A stretch of DNA of 57,597 nucleotides from Rhodospirillales bacterium (GTDB taxonomy: Bacteria; Pseudomonadota; Alphaproteobacteria; Rhodospirillales; Shumkoniaceae). Made by a program: the position numbers and the translations under genes. The stretch is from NCBI GenBank assembly GCA_014859895.1, contig JACZKS010000171.1:1-57597 (forward strand), written 5' to 3'. A model generated the notes under the pieces. It did no database searches, was not told the DNA's origin, and saw only the letters and a program-made list of their open reading frames with translations. Below, piece after piece: positions 25,725 to 33,954 of this stretch; the stretch's first letter is position 1; each line of letters begins with the position of its first letter.

Positions 25725-26987
25725 CTAGTTGAAGGCTTTGAAAATGATCGACGCGTTGGTTCCGCCGAAGCCGAAGGAATTGGACAGCACGGCGCGGATC
25801 TTGCGCTCGCGGGCCTTGTGGGGCACCAGGTCGACCCCGGCGGCACCGTCGCAAGGATTGTCCAGGTTGAGCGTCGGCGGCGCAATGCCGTCGCGCATGG
25901 CAAGGATCGAGAAGATCGCCTCGACCGATCCCGCCGCGCCCAGGCAATGGCCGACCGCCGATTTCGTCGACGACATGGACATCTTCTGTATGGCGTCGCC
26001 GAACAGGCGCTTGGCAGCGCCCAGCTCGATCTCGTCGCCGAGCGGCGTCGATGTCCCATGGGCGTTGACGTAGTCGATGTCGTCCGGCGTCATGCCGGCC
26101 CTTTTCAAGGCCATTGCCATGCACCGATAGGCGCCGTTGCCGTCCTCGGCCGGCGCCGTGATGTGGTGGGCGTCGCCGGTCAGGCCGTAGCCGACGAACT
26201 CGGCATAGATGTTGGCGCCCCGCTTCTTGGCGTGCTCCAGTTCCTCAAGGACGACGACGCCGGCGCCGTCGCCCATCACGAAACCGTCGCGGTCGCGGTC
26301 CCACGGCCGCGAGGCCCGTTCCGGCGTGTCGTTGAAATTGGTCGACAGCGCGTTGGCCCGCGAGAAGCCGGCCACGCCCAGGCGGCAGATGGCGGCTTCC
26401 GCTCCGCCGGCGACCATGACGTCGGCATCTTCCCACATGATCATGCGGGCCGCATCGCCGATCGAATGGGCGCCGGTCGAACAGGCGGTGACGACCGCGT
26501 GGTTCGGGCCCTTGAAGCCGTACTTGATCGAAACCTGCCCGGAAACCAGGTTGATCAGGCTGGCCGGGATGAAGAACGGGCTCAACCGCCGGACGTTGCT
26601 CTCGACGATCACCGCCCCCTTGGCGATTTCGGCCAAGCCGCCGATGCCCGAGCCGATGGATACGCCGGTCCGGCAGCGGTCCTCGTCAGTTTGCGGCTGC
26701 CAGCCCGAATCCTGGACCGCCTGCGTCGCCGCCGCCATCCCGTACAGGATAAACTTGTCGACCCGGCGGGCGTCCTTCGGCTCCATCCAGTCATCAGCGG
26801 TAAACAGGCCCTCGGCCGTCGGCCCCTCGGGAACCTGACCGGCGACCTTGGCCGGGAGGTCCGAAACGTCGAAGTTCTCGATGGTCCGAATGCCCGACTG
26901 CCCTTGAAGCAAGCGATCCCAGCAGGGTTTCACCCCACATCCAAGGGATGTCAGGAGCCCAATTCCGGTGACGACGACACGTCTCAT
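25725..26987 (-). CDS. fabF: 3-oxoacyl-ACP synthase II (FabF)
   Basis: Condenses acyl-ACP with malonyl-ACP in fatty-acid elongation. The catalytic triad is visible: Cys169 in TACSTGAHS, His310 in NAHGTSTPLGD and His347 with Lys342 in KSAVGHCLGAAG. 420 residues, full length. It follows acpP in the fabD-fabG-acpP-fabF order and is expressed with mltG. Confidence 0.96.
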   Translation of the reverse strand: MRRVVVTGIGLLTSLGCGVKPCWDRLLQGQSGIRTIENFDVSDLPAKVAGQVPEGPTAEGLFTADDWMEPKDARRVDKFILYGMAAATQAVQDSGWQPQTDEDRCRTGVSIGSGIGGLAEIAKGAVIVESNVRRLSPFFIPASLINLVSGQVSIKYGFKGPNHAVVTACSTGAHSIGDAARMIMWEDADVMVAGGAEAAICRLGVAGFSRANALSTNFNDTPERASRPWDRDRDGFVMGDGAGVVVLEELEHAKKRGANIYAEFVGYGLTGDAHHITAPAEDGNGAYRCMAMALKRAGMTPDDIDYVNAHGTSTPLGDEIELGAAKRLFGDAIQKMSMSSTKSAVGHCLGAAGSVEAIFSILAMRDGIAPPTLNLDNPCDGAAGVDLVPHKARERKIRAVLSNSFGFGGTNASIIFKAFN

Positions 26988-27071
26988 GACGGTTGCGGTT
27001 CCGTTTATTGTGAGGGAAACGCGAAGACGATAGTCCCGGCGGGACCGAGACTCGGGTTCCCCGGGAAGGAT

Positions 27072-27305
27072 TTATTTATGGGATTCGATGAAGTCGATGG
27101 CATCCTTGATGGTCAAAATCTTCTCGGCGGCATCGTCGGGAATTTCGCAGTTGAATTCCTCTTCGAACGCCATGACGAGTTCAACCGTATCCAGGCTGTC
27201 GGCCCCAAGATCATCGATGAAGCTGGCATTCTCGGTCACCTTCGTCTCTTCGACGCCAAGATGCTCCACGACGATTTTTTTCACGCGGTCAGCAACGTCA
27301 CTCAT
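27072..27305 (-). CDS. acpP: Acyl carrier protein
   Basis: Carries growing acyl chains on a phosphopantetheine arm at Ser37 in [18 protein letters not shown]. 77 residues, acidic, with the normal four-helix composition. The ribosome-binding site AAGGA precedes the ATG at 27305. Confidence 0.97.
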   Translation of the reverse strand: MSDVADRVKKIVVEHLGVEETKVTENASFIDDLGADSLDTVELVMAFEEEFNCEIPDDAAEKILTIKDAIDFIESHK

Positions 27306-27405
27306 CGGTCAATTCCTTGCCTGTTCCTCTGTAAACGCAATCGAACCGGGCGCTTCCCGCGAAGTCTTGGGCGCCGGCAGAGCCCTTCTCGTAACACACT
27401 TTTTC

Positions 27406-27432
27406 CGCCTTTGCCAACACCCAGCAAAGGCG
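27406..27432. other. Intercistronic hairpin between fabG and acpP
   Basis: Perfect 9-bp arms CGCCTTTGC and GCAAAGGCG with a nine-base loop lie nine bases after the fabG stop. No T-tract follows on the minus strand, so this is not a clean terminator. It may protect or attenuate the mRNA, setting acpP expression apart from fabD-fabG. Confidence 0.5.
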
Positions 27433-27440
27433 CGGTATTG

Positions 27441-28178
27441 CTAGATCATGGCCATGCCGCCGTTGACATGCACGGTTTGTCCGGTGACGTAAGCGGCCTC
27501 GTCGCTGGCCAGGAACGCCACGGCGGCGGCGACATCCTGGGGCGTGCCCAGACGGCCGCCGGGGATGCTGGCCACCAGGCGCTGTTTCTGTTCGTCGGAA
27601 AGGGCGTCGGTCATCGGGGTGGCGATGAATCCGGGGGCCACGCAGTTAACCGTGATGCCGCGCGACGCCACTTCCTGGGCCATCGACTTCGACATGGCGA
27701 TCATGCCGCCTTTCGAGGCCGCGTAGTTGACCTGGCCGGCATTGCCCGTCACCCCGACGATGGAAGCGATACCGACGATGCGCCCCGAGCGTTGCTTCAT
27801 CATCGGCCTGAGGCACGCCCGCGACAGCCGGAACGCCGCCGTCAGGTTGACGTCCAGCACCAACTGCCAATCCTCGTCCTTCATGCGCATGGCCAGGTTG
27901 TCGCGGGTCAGGCCGGCGTTGTTGATCAGGATGTCGATGCGTCCCATCGCCTTCTCGGCGTCGGCCACCAGTTTGGCCGGGGCCTCGGGATCGCTCAGGT
28001 TCGCCTCGAACAGATGGGTCCGCCCGCCCAATTCGGCGGCCAGCGCTTCCATGCCCTCGCGGCGCATGTCGGTCAACCCCAGCGTCGCCCCCTGCTTGTG
28101 CAGCAGGCGGGCGATGGCCCCACCGATACCCCCGGATGCCCCGGTGATCAGCGCGCACTTTCCGGAAAAGTCAAACAT
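27441..28178 (-). CDS. fabG: 3-oxoacyl-ACP reductase (FabG)
   Basis: NADPH-dependent ketoreductase of fatty-acid synthesis. TGASGGIG (residues 12-19), NNAG, Ser139, Tyr152 and Lys156 (YAASK) are in place. 245 residues from the ATG at 28178, which has AGGGGAAAGGGAAG upstream; a longer frame to 28568 is a shadow of fabD. Confidence 0.95.
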   Translation of the reverse strand: MFDFSGKCALITGASGGIGGAIARLLHKQGATLGLTDMRREGMEALAAELGGRTHLFEANLSDPEAPAKLVADAEKAMGRIDILINNAGLTRDNLAMRMKDEDWQLVLDVNLTAAFRLSRACLRPMMKQRSGRIVGIASIVGVTGNAGQVNYAASKGGMIAMSKSMAQEVASRGITVNCVAPGFIATPMTDALSDEQKQRLVASIPGGRLGTPQDVAAAVAFLASDEAAYVTGQTVHVNGGMAMI

Positions 28179-28204
28179 GGCTTCCCTTTCCCCTCGTCCG
28201 TTCG

Positions 28205-29146
28205 TCACAGGGTCTTGACCAGGGCTTCGATGTCCTCGGGCGTACCGACAGCCATCGCCGCCAAGTCGCGGTCGATGCGCCGGGTCAGCCCGCTCAGCAC
28301 CTTGCCCACCCCCACCTCGACCAAAGTATCCACACCCAGCGCCTTCATGGCCAGCACGCTCTCGCGCCAGCGCACCGTCGACGTCACCTGTTTGACCAAC
28401 AGCCGGCGGATCTCGGCGGCATCCTGGACGGGCTCGGCGGTGACGTTGGCGATCAGCGGCACCACCGGGGACTTGACGTCCGCCCCCTCCAGGGCTTCCT
28501 GCATGACTTCGGCGGCCGGCGCCAGCAGCGAACAATGGAACGGCGCGCTCACCGGCAGCATCACACACTTACGGGCCCCCTTCCCGCCGGCAATGGCGAC
28601 GGCCCGCTCGACGGCGGCCAACGTGCCGCTGACCACGACCTGCCCGGGGGCGTTGTCGTTGGCGGTCTCGCACACGCCCACCTCGGAGGCCTCCTTGGCG
28701 ATCGCCTGCGCCGCCTCGAAGTCGACGCCGATCAGGGCCGCCATGCCGCCGACGCCCACCGGCACGGCCTGCTGCATGGCGCGGCCGCGCGTTTTGAGCA
28801 GGCTGGCCGCAGCCGGCACGCTGAGTGCCTCGGCGGCGGCCAGCGCCGAATACTCGCCCAGCGAATGGCCGGCGACGAAGGCGCACGCCTTGGCCACGTC
28901 CATGCCGCCTTCCTGGCCAAGCACCCGGATGACGGCCAGGCTGACCGCCATCAGCGCGGGTTGCGCGTTCTCGGTCAAGGTCAGTTCTTCGCCCGGGCCT
29001 TCGAACATCAACTGCGCCAGATGCTGGCTCAACGCGTCGTCCACCTCCTGGAAAAGGTGGCGCGCGGCGGGAAATGCGGCAGCAAGTTCTCGGCCCATGC
29101 CAACGGCTTGCGAACCCTGGCCGGGAAAAACGAAAGCGCGGGTCAT
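28205..29146 (-). CDS. fabD: Malonyl-CoA-ACP transacylase (FabD)
   Basis: Transfers malonyl from CoA to ACP. FPGQGSQAVGMG at the start, GHSLGEYS with catalytic Ser95, and VSAPFHCSLL with the active-site His are present. 313 residues. First gene of the fab operon. AAGGA lies upstream of the ATG, and a palindromic repeat begins 20 bases upstream. Confidence 0.95.
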   Translation of the reverse strand: MTRAFVFPGQGSQAVGMGRELAAAFPAARHLFQEVDDALSQHLAQLMFEGPGEELTLTENAQPALMAVSLAVIRVLGQEGGMDVAKACAFVAGHSLGEYSALAAAEALSVPAAASLLKTRGRAMQQAVPVGVGGMAALIGVDFEAAQAIAKEASEVGVCETANDNAPGQVVVSGTLAAVERAVAIAGGKGARKCVMLPVSAPFHCSLLAPAAEVMQEALEGADVKSPVVPLIANVTAEPVQDAAEIRRLLVKQVTSTVRWRESVLAMKALGVDTLVEVGVGKVLSGLTRRIDRDLAAMAVGTPEDIEALVKTL

Positions 29147-29165
29147 GCGGTCGTTCCTTAGGATT

Positions 29166-29251
29166 TATTTCGGTGACAGTGCATTTAATTCACTCCGCTC
29201 CTCCGGCTGCCGTCCGCGTCGCGCCGAATTAAGTGCACTGTCACCGAAATA
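29166..29251. repeat. 26-bp palindromic repeat element in the fabD-rpsF divergent region
   Basis: Arms at 29166-29191 and 29226-29251 (TATTTCGGTGACAGTGCATT and on, with its reverse complement) differ at one position. The loop is 34 bases, GC-rich. It shares 18 of 26 arm positions, including both ends, with the element at 10860-10924. It sits between the fabD start and the promoter of the rpsF operon, where it could affect either transcript. Confidence 0.8.
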
Positions 29252-29304
29252 GCAACGGGAATGGCGGCCAGTGATAGCGTCTCGGCCGCACGTGTCAAGC
29301 GCGC

Positions 29305-29332
29305 TTGCACATGGTTTTCAAATGTGTATAGT
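29305..29332 (+). promoter_or_regulatory. Sigma-70 promoter of the rpsF operon
   Basis: TTGCAC (29305-29310) and TATAGT (29327-29332) with a 16-base spacer match the consensus well. Transcription would start near 29339, leaving a leader of about 95 bases before rpsF. Confidence 0.6.
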
Positions 29333-29352
29333 GCCGCGCCTCATATCTCTGT

Positions 29353-29433
29353 GCCGGGAAGGGCCCGGCTATGCTCGTCGGATCCGCGAAAACCACCGGC
29401 CGATGGGTTGAGAAAAGCCAGACGGAGAAGAAG
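29353..29433 (+). promoter_or_regulatory. Leader of the rpsF operon, possible S6:S18 autoregulatory site
   Basis: The leader has a hairpin GCCGGG/CCCGGC (29353-29358, 29364-29369) and then, just before the ribosome-binding site, a weak stem AACCA...TGGGTT whose loop contains CCG. Autoregulatory S6:S18 leaders with an exposed CCG are known for this operon in many bacteria. The match here is by eye only. Confidence 0.3.
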
Positions 29434-29895
29434 ATGCCGTATTACGAAAACGTGTTTATCGCACGTCAGGACATCTCTGCCACCCAAGTCGATTCCCTCG
29501 CCGACACCTTTACCGCCACCGTAGAAGGTCTGGGCGGCAAGGTTGCCAAGCGCGAGTATTGGGGGCTGCGCAACCTGGCGTACAAGGTCAAGAAGAATCG
29601 CAAGGGCCACTACGTGCTGCTCAACCTCGATGCGCCCGCCGAGGCCATCCACGAGATGGAGCGGCTGATGCGGATCAACGAGGACGTCCTGCGTTATCTG
29701 ACGGTCCGCGTCGACGAGCTGGAAGAAGGTCCGTCGGCGATGGCCCAGGGCCGGGGCGGCCGCGAAGAGCGGCACCGCCGTGGCGACCGCGACTCCTCGC
29801 CACGCTTTGGCAACGACGACGCCGGCACCGATGATGTTGTTGCGGTGGCCGAGGTCGAGGTTGGCGAGGACGCGAACGAGGGAGACGCCCGATGA
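29434..29895 (+). CDS. rpsF: 30S ribosomal protein S6
   Basis: Binds S18 and the central domain of 16S rRNA. The S6 fold runs from [12 protein letters not shown] to [11 protein letters not shown] (residues 2-92), followed by a 60-residue charged tail ([12 protein letters not shown], then acidic) longer than in E. coli. The ATG at 29434 follows GGAGAAGAAG; the upstream frame to 29371 lacks a ribosome-binding site. It overlaps rpsR by four bases. Confidence 0.95.
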   Translation: MPYYENVFIARQDISATQVDSLADTFTATVEGLGGKVAKREYWGLRNLAYKVKKNRKGHYVLLNLDAPAEAIHEMERLMRINEDVLRYLTVRVDELEEGPSAMAQGRGGREERHRRGDRDSSPRFGNDDAGTDDVVAVAEVEVGEDANEGDAR

Positions 29896-30179
29896 TGATG
29901 GATGACGACGACAAGAGAGAGAGAACCGGCGGCGCCCGTGGGGCCGCTGGCGGCGGACGCCGGCCGTTTGTCCGTCGGCGCAAAACGTGTCCGTTCTCCG
30001 GCCGCGGTGCGCCGAACATTGACTACAAGGACATCCGGCTGCTGACGCGGTACGTGTCCGAGCGCGGCAAGATGGTGCCGAGCCGGATCACCGCCGTCTC
30101 CGCCAAGAAGCAGCGCGAGCTGTCGCGGGCCATCAAGCGGGCCCGTTACCTGGCGTTGTTGCCCTACGTGCTGAAGTAG
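29892..30179 (+). CDS. rpsR: 30S ribosomal protein S18
   Basis: Small-subunit protein that binds with S6. [25 protein letters not shown] and [11 protein letters not shown] are typical. 95 residues. The extra N-terminus starts with three ATG codons in a row (MMMDDDDK), so initiation may use any of them. Confidence 0.96.
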   Translation: MMMDDDDKRERTGGARGAAGGGRRPFVRRRKTCPFSGRGAPNIDYKDIRLLTRYVSERGKMVPSRITAVSAKKQRELSRAIKRARYLALLPYVLK

Positions 30180-30286
30180 GGACGCCCCGGAAGCCGGACC
30201 GCCGGTCCCGCCCCTCGACGTCGGGGGGATGGCGCCGCCGGTCCGTACTCCGCCAAGCCCCCAGGAACAAAGGCCCGAGAGAAACC

Positions 30287-31225
30287 ATGTCCAGGCACCT
30301 GTTCATCGCCCTGGGCGGCGTTGCGAGCGCGATCCTGTCGATCGCGTTTGCGACGGGTAAGCCCAGCATGATCGTGCTGGCCAATCTCGCGCCGTTGCCG
30401 CTGTTCCTGGTCGGTCTCGGCTACGGAACCAAGGCGGGGTTCCTGGCACTCGCCGTCGGGCTTACCCTGTCGGCGGGGTTCGGCGGTCTGCTGGCGGCCG
30501 GCATGTACGCCCTGATCCACGCCCTGCCCAGCGGGTTGGCCTTCCGCCAGGCCCTGTTGAAGCGGACCGACGGCAAGGGTCAGGTTTCGTGGTATCCGCT
30601 GGGGGCCGTGCTGTGCTGGTTGGCCGCCTTTGCCGGCGCTCTTCTGGTAGTGGCCGCCCTGGTCAGCCAAGGACATGGCGAAAGTCTTCGCGATTCGGTG
30701 TCGTCCTATTTGGAGATGGTGCTCCGGGTCGTCTGGCCTATGCTGGCCGAGACGGAGCGAAGCCGGATCCTCGCCGAAATGGCCCCCTTCTTTCCGGGCG
30801 CCGCCGCGGCCATGTGGCTGGCGGTGGTGGTCGGCAACGGGCTGCTGGCCCTGGCCATCCTGACCCGGTCGGGGCGCAGTTTGCGTCCGGCGCCGACGGC
30901 CAGGGACATGGTGTTGCCGGACTGGGTGTCCTGGCTGATGGTGGCAGCCGCCGCCGTGGCCTTGCTGGGGTCGGGCGACGTGGAGTATATCGGGCGTAAC
31001 CTGGCCATGATCATGGCGGTGCCCTTCTTCGTCTTGGGGACGGCCGTGGTTCATGGGTTGGCCCGCCGGGTTCGCGCCCGTCAGCCGCTTCTGGTGGTGT
31101 TCTACGTGGTTTTGTTCATGTCCGGCTGGGCCCGCATGGCCGTGGTCGGATTGGGGTTGATCGAGCAGTGGGTTGGCGTGCGGCACCGTGTCGCCGGACC
31201 GGACCCGGTGCGGGAGGACGAATGA
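30287..31225 (+). CDS. DUF2232 integral membrane protein
   Basis: Polytopic inner-membrane protein of 312 residues with about eight hydrophobic segments. It starts [20 protein letters not shown] and has a conserved-looking C-terminal stretch [23 protein letters not shown]2232/YybS-like proteins often lie between rpsR and rplI in alphaproteobacteria; their function is unknown. It overlaps rplI by four bases, so it is co-translated with ribosomal proteins. Confidence 0.8.
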   Translation: MSRHLFIALGGVASAILSIAFATGKPSMIVLANLAPLPLFLVGLGYGTKAGFLALAVGLTLSAGFGGLLAAGMYALIHALPSGLAFRQALLKRTDGKGQVSWYPLGAVLCWLAAFAGALLVVAALVSQGHGESLRDSVSSYLEMVLRVVWPMLAETERSRILAEMAPFFPGAAAAMWLAVVVGNGLLALAILTRSGRSLRPAPTARDMVLPDWVSWLMVAAAAVALLGSGDVEYIGRNLAMIMAVPFFVLGTAVVHGLARRVRARQPLLVVFYVVLFMSGWARMAVVGLGLIEQWVGVRHRVAGPDPVREDE

Positions 31226-31827
31226 TGCAAGTGATTTTGTTGGAGCGGATCGAGAAGCTCGGGCAGATGGGCGACGTGGTCAACGTCAAGCCCGGCTACG
31301 CCCGCAATTACCTGTTGCCCGAGAAGAAGGCGATGCGGGCAACCGAAGAAAACCGCCGCTATTTCGACAAGCAGCGGGTCCAGTTCGAGGCTGTCAACCT
31401 GGAGCGCCGCGAGGAAGCCGAGGGGGTCGCAGCCAAGATGGCGGGCCTGTCGGTGACGCTGATCCGTCAGGCCGGCGAAGCTGGCCAGCTTTACGGTTCG
31501 GTCGGCGCCCGCGACATCGCCGACGCCATGCTGGCGGCCGGTTTCGAGGTCAGCCGCAAGCAGGTTAAGCTGGCGCCGCCGATCAAGACGGTCGGCATCC
31601 ATGACGTCAGGGTGGACCTTCACGCCGAGGTGGCGGTGACGGTCAAGGCCAATGTCGCCCGCTCGCCCGAGGAGGCCGATATCCAGGCCAAGACCGGCGC
31701 CGCCGTTCTCCGCGCGGAAGAGGAACGGCCGGTCTTGCATGTCGAGGAAGAGGAGGAGGCCGCCGAAGAGACGGCCGAGCCCGAAACCGCCGACGAGGCG
31801 GCACCCGCCGACGAGGAAGACGCTTAA
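31222..31827 (+). CDS. rplI: 50S ribosomal protein L9
   Basis: Elongated large-subunit protein. The N-domain [19 protein letters not shown]...[10 protein letters not shown] is followed by the long helix and the rRNA-binding C-domain. At 201 residues it is about 50 longer than E. coli L9 because of an acidic tail ([14 protein letters not shown]) ending AAPADEEDA. The last codons and the terminator are duplicated, diverged, at 33714-33802. The ATG at 31222 is followed by a second ATG at 31225. Confidence 0.95.
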   Translation: MMQVILLERIEKLGQMGDVVNVKPGYARNYLLPEKKAMRATEENRRYFDKQRVQFEAVNLERREEAEGVAAKMAGLSVTLIRQAGEAGQLYGSVGARDIADAMLAAGFEVSRKQVKLAPPIKTVGIHDVRVDLHAEVAVTVKANVARSPEEADIQAKTGAAVLRAEEERPVLHVEEEEEAAEETAEPETADEAAPADEEDA

Positions 31828-31851
31828 GGCGGGTTGCCTCGCAGTTCGATC

Positions 31852-31885
31852 AAGAAGGCGCGCCGGACAACCGGCGCGCCTTCTT
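31852..31885 (+). terminator. Rho-independent terminator of the rpsF-rplI operon
   Basis: A perfect 15-bp stem (31852-31866 with 31871-31885) closes an ACAA loop, followed by TTGTTG. It lies 24 bases after the rplI stop. A diverged copy occurs at 33771-33802. Confidence 0.85.
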
Positions 31886-31902
31886 TGTTGCGGGCGCCCA
31901 TA

Positions 31903-31930
31903 TTGACTTTCGGTTGTGTCGGCGTAAAAT
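31903..31930 (+). promoter_or_regulatory. Sigma-70 promoter of the TPR gene
   Basis: TTGACT (31903-31908) and TAAAAT (31925-31930) with a 16-base spacer each match five of six consensus bases. It starts 18 bases beyond the rplI terminator, so the TPR gene is an independent unit. Confidence 0.6.
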
Positions 31931-32009
31931 ATTCAACAATTATTGATTGCATATGGTGGCGCCGAGAGGTGCGGCTGCCGGCCAGACTCCGATGTCGAGG
32001 GAGATTCGC

Positions 32010-33086
32010 ATGCCGAGACCGTTTATCCTTGTCCCGGCCGTGCTGGCGATTATCGCGGCGGCCGTTACCGCCGACATGGCCGGCCGCGCCGGCAGCCGGC
32101 CGGATCGCGCGCAATGGGAAGCCTGCGGGGCACATCGCACGTTCGGATCAGGGGGGTCGAAGGTCGATCCGGCGGCGGTCATCGTCGCCTGCTCGGCGAT
32201 CATCCAGGCGGGCAACGCGGCGGGGCCGGGTCTCCCCGGCGCCCACTACTACCGCGGCCGCGCCTATTTTTGGATGAGCCGGTTTGACCGGGCGATCGAG
32301 GACATCGACGCGACGATCAGGCTCAAACCCAACTCTGCCGCCGCCTTCTTCCTGCGCGGACGTACCTACCATGGCATGGGCCGGTTCGATCAGGCGATCG
32401 CGGACTTAGGCGAAGCGATCCGCCTCAGGCCGGACGATCCTGCCATCTATGATGAGCGTGCCCGTGCCTACGGCCAGCAGGACCGTCACGACTTGGCGAT
32501 CCTGGACTATGACCAGGTGGTCCGGCTCGACCCCAACGATGATGATGCCCTGAACAATCGCGCCGACGTTCACTTGCGCATGCGCAACTATGACCTGGCG
32601 ATCGCGGATTACAGCGAGGTCATCCGCCGCGAGCCGGACTGGATCAATTTCTACAACCGCGGCGTCACCTACGAAATGGCCAACCAATATGATCGCGCCT
32701 TCGACGATTACAATCAGACGATCCGTCTCGCCCCGGAGTATTACATGGCCTGGAGCGGCCGATGCTTTATGCGGGCCATCCTCGGCCAACTGGCCGATGC
32801 CCTGATCGACTGCGAGGCAGCATTACGCCTCGCGCCCAATCAGCCCGCCCCGCTCGCCAGCCGGGGGTTCACCTATCTGAAGATGGGCAAGGCCGACTTG
32901 GCGATCGCCGATTTCGACGCGGCCACCGACATTCACCCGCGCCACGCTTACGCCCTATACGGCCGCGGCCTTGCCAAGCACCGACTGGGCGACATCACGG
33001 GTGCCGAGGCCGACCTGACGGCGGCGAAGAGCATCGACGCCGACGTTGCAACAACCTACGCGACTTACGGCCTGCCCGCGCCGTAA
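32010..33086 (+). CDS. Tetratricopeptide-repeat protein
   Basis: 358 residues. An N-terminal hydrophobic segment (PFILVPAVLAIIAAAVTA) acts as a signal peptide or anchor, so the repeats are probably periplasmic. After a short Cys-containing region (WEACGAH, VACSAI) come about seven TPR units recognisable by YYRGRAYFWMSRFDRAIEDI, FFLRGRTYHGMGRFDQAI, YNRGVTYEMANQYDRA and similar. The ATG at 32010 follows GAGGGAG at good distance. Likely a scaffold for protein contacts; partner unknown. It lies between the two rplI-tail copies. Confidence 0.75.
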   Translation: MPRPFILVPAVLAIIAAAVTADMAGRAGSRPDRAQWEACGAHRTFGSGGSKVDPAAVIVACSAIIQAGNAAGPGLPGAHYYRGRAYFWMSRFDRAIEDIDATIRLKPNSAAAFFLRGRTYHGMGRFDQAIADLGEAIRLRPDDPAIYDERARAYGQQDRHDLAILDYDQVVRLDPNDDDALNNRADVHLRMRNYDLAIADYSEVIRREPDWINFYNRGVTYEMANQYDRAFDDYNQTIRLAPEYYMAWSGRCFMRAILGQLADALIDCEAALRLAPNQPAPLASRGFTYLKMGKADLAIADFDAATDIHPRHAYALYGRGLAKHRLGDITGAEADLTAAKSIDADVATTYATYGLPAP

Positions 33087-33135
33087 GGCCGCGCCGGCAC
33101 CCGGCACACCAACCGGCCGGTGGCGGAGGGGGGGT

Positions 33136-33561
33136 TCACCTATTCCGTGAAGGCTTGGCAAGCTCGCGAATATTCAGGTAGACGCCGGTCGAGGCACCGT
33201 TGCGTGGCGCCTGCGCCGGAATGTTGACGCGGACTCGCCAGCCATCGGGATTGTCGAACGGCGGCGCAAAGGTTTCCGTGCGGGAGAAGTTCGGAGGCAT
33301 GGGCATTTCAACCGTCGGAGCGCCAGATGGACGATTGGAGATTTGCGGCATGACGTTGCCCTGGTCATCCAGCGGTTCCCAAACCAGAAAATAGTGGATG
33401 CCGTCGGGATGCGCGCTGGTATTATTGTGCTCGACCTTAATCGGCCCGTCGACCTTGAACGTCGCATTATTTCCTGCATCCATGAAATTGATCGGCAACT
33501 TGCGATCCTGGCGTGGGGTGCCTTCAAATAAATTAAGCAGGCTTGTCGGGATGCGGTCCAT
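33136..33561 (-). CDS. Hypothetical protein, 141 residues
   Basis: Not recognised. The protein looks soluble and beta-rich: KLPINFMDAGNNATFKVDGP, HYFLVWEPLDDQGN and PDGWRVRVNIPAQ, with no membrane segment, signal peptide or cysteine. The gene is convergent with the TPR gene, 49 bases apart, and both lie within the rplI-tail repeat pair, so they may have arrived together. Confidence 0.55.
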   Translation of the reverse strand: MDRIPTSLLNLFEGTPRQDRKLPINFMDAGNNATFKVDGPIKVEHNNTSAHPDGIHYFLVWEPLDDQGNVMPQISNRPSGAPTVEMPMPPNFSRTETFAPPFDNPDGWRVRVNIPAQAPRNGASTGVYLNIRELAKPSRNR

Positions 33562-33713
33562 GATGGCCTCCGGGGCTGTTTGCTGGAATGGTCCCGGCAG
33601 CTTACCGGCAAAGCCGCGAGGGCTGCGTCACGCGTGACATTTTTTCGCATGAAACGCCGGGCGTGAAAGCGGTAGTGCCCATCATTCATCCCGCCCAGAA
33701 GCCGGCGCCGCGG

Positions 33714-33802
33714 CGGCGCCCGCCGACGGGGAAAACGCTTAAGACGGGTTTATCCCGCGATCCGAAAAGGAAGGCGTGCCGGGCAACCGGCGCGCTTTTT
33801 TT
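33714..33802 (+). repeat. Diverged duplicate of the rplI 3' end and its terminator
   Basis: Positions 33714-33750 match 31799-31835 at 33 of 37 bases. They include the codons for AAPAD, a variant last part (GENA for EEDA) and the TAA stop. After a less similar middle, the terminator is repeated at 33771-33798 (12-bp stem with two G-T pairs, GCAA loop) and runs into T7 at 33796-33802. The reading frame of the tail is preserved, so this was once the end of a real L9 gene. Confidence 0.85.
33771..33802 (+). terminator. Terminator in the duplicated rplI tail
   Basis: Stem arms 33771-33782 and 33787-33798 with loop GCAA, followed by seven T residues. The signal looks functional, but no intact gene now ends at it. 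Confidence 0.7.
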
Positions 33803-33954
33803 CGCTGCAACGCCAATGCCCTCCCCTTGTGTCGTCTACCCAAACGTCCCATTTCTGTGGTACACTTTTTTACTGGATGTCCCGAGAGGGGGGCACCCGC
33901 ATTACGGGATGATTAGTCATGGGCGCCGCGAGGCGCCGCTTCGGGAATGGCGCG

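Larger units (their letters stand above)
33562..33954. other. Non-coding region holding the second rplI-tail copy
   Basis: It contains the upstream region of the 33136-33561 gene, the rplI-tail copy with terminator (33714-33802) and a possible extended -10 promoter TGGTACACT (33858-33866) for the cyclopropane synthase gene. No further gene is seen. Confidence 0.5.

Noticed and set aside
25416-29252. A 1278-codon open frame on the plus strand opposite mltG-fabF-acpP-fabG-fabD
   Set aside because: It is antisense to five well-identified genes and its sequence is low-complexity (A/R/G/P/S-rich) without domains; a shadow frame.
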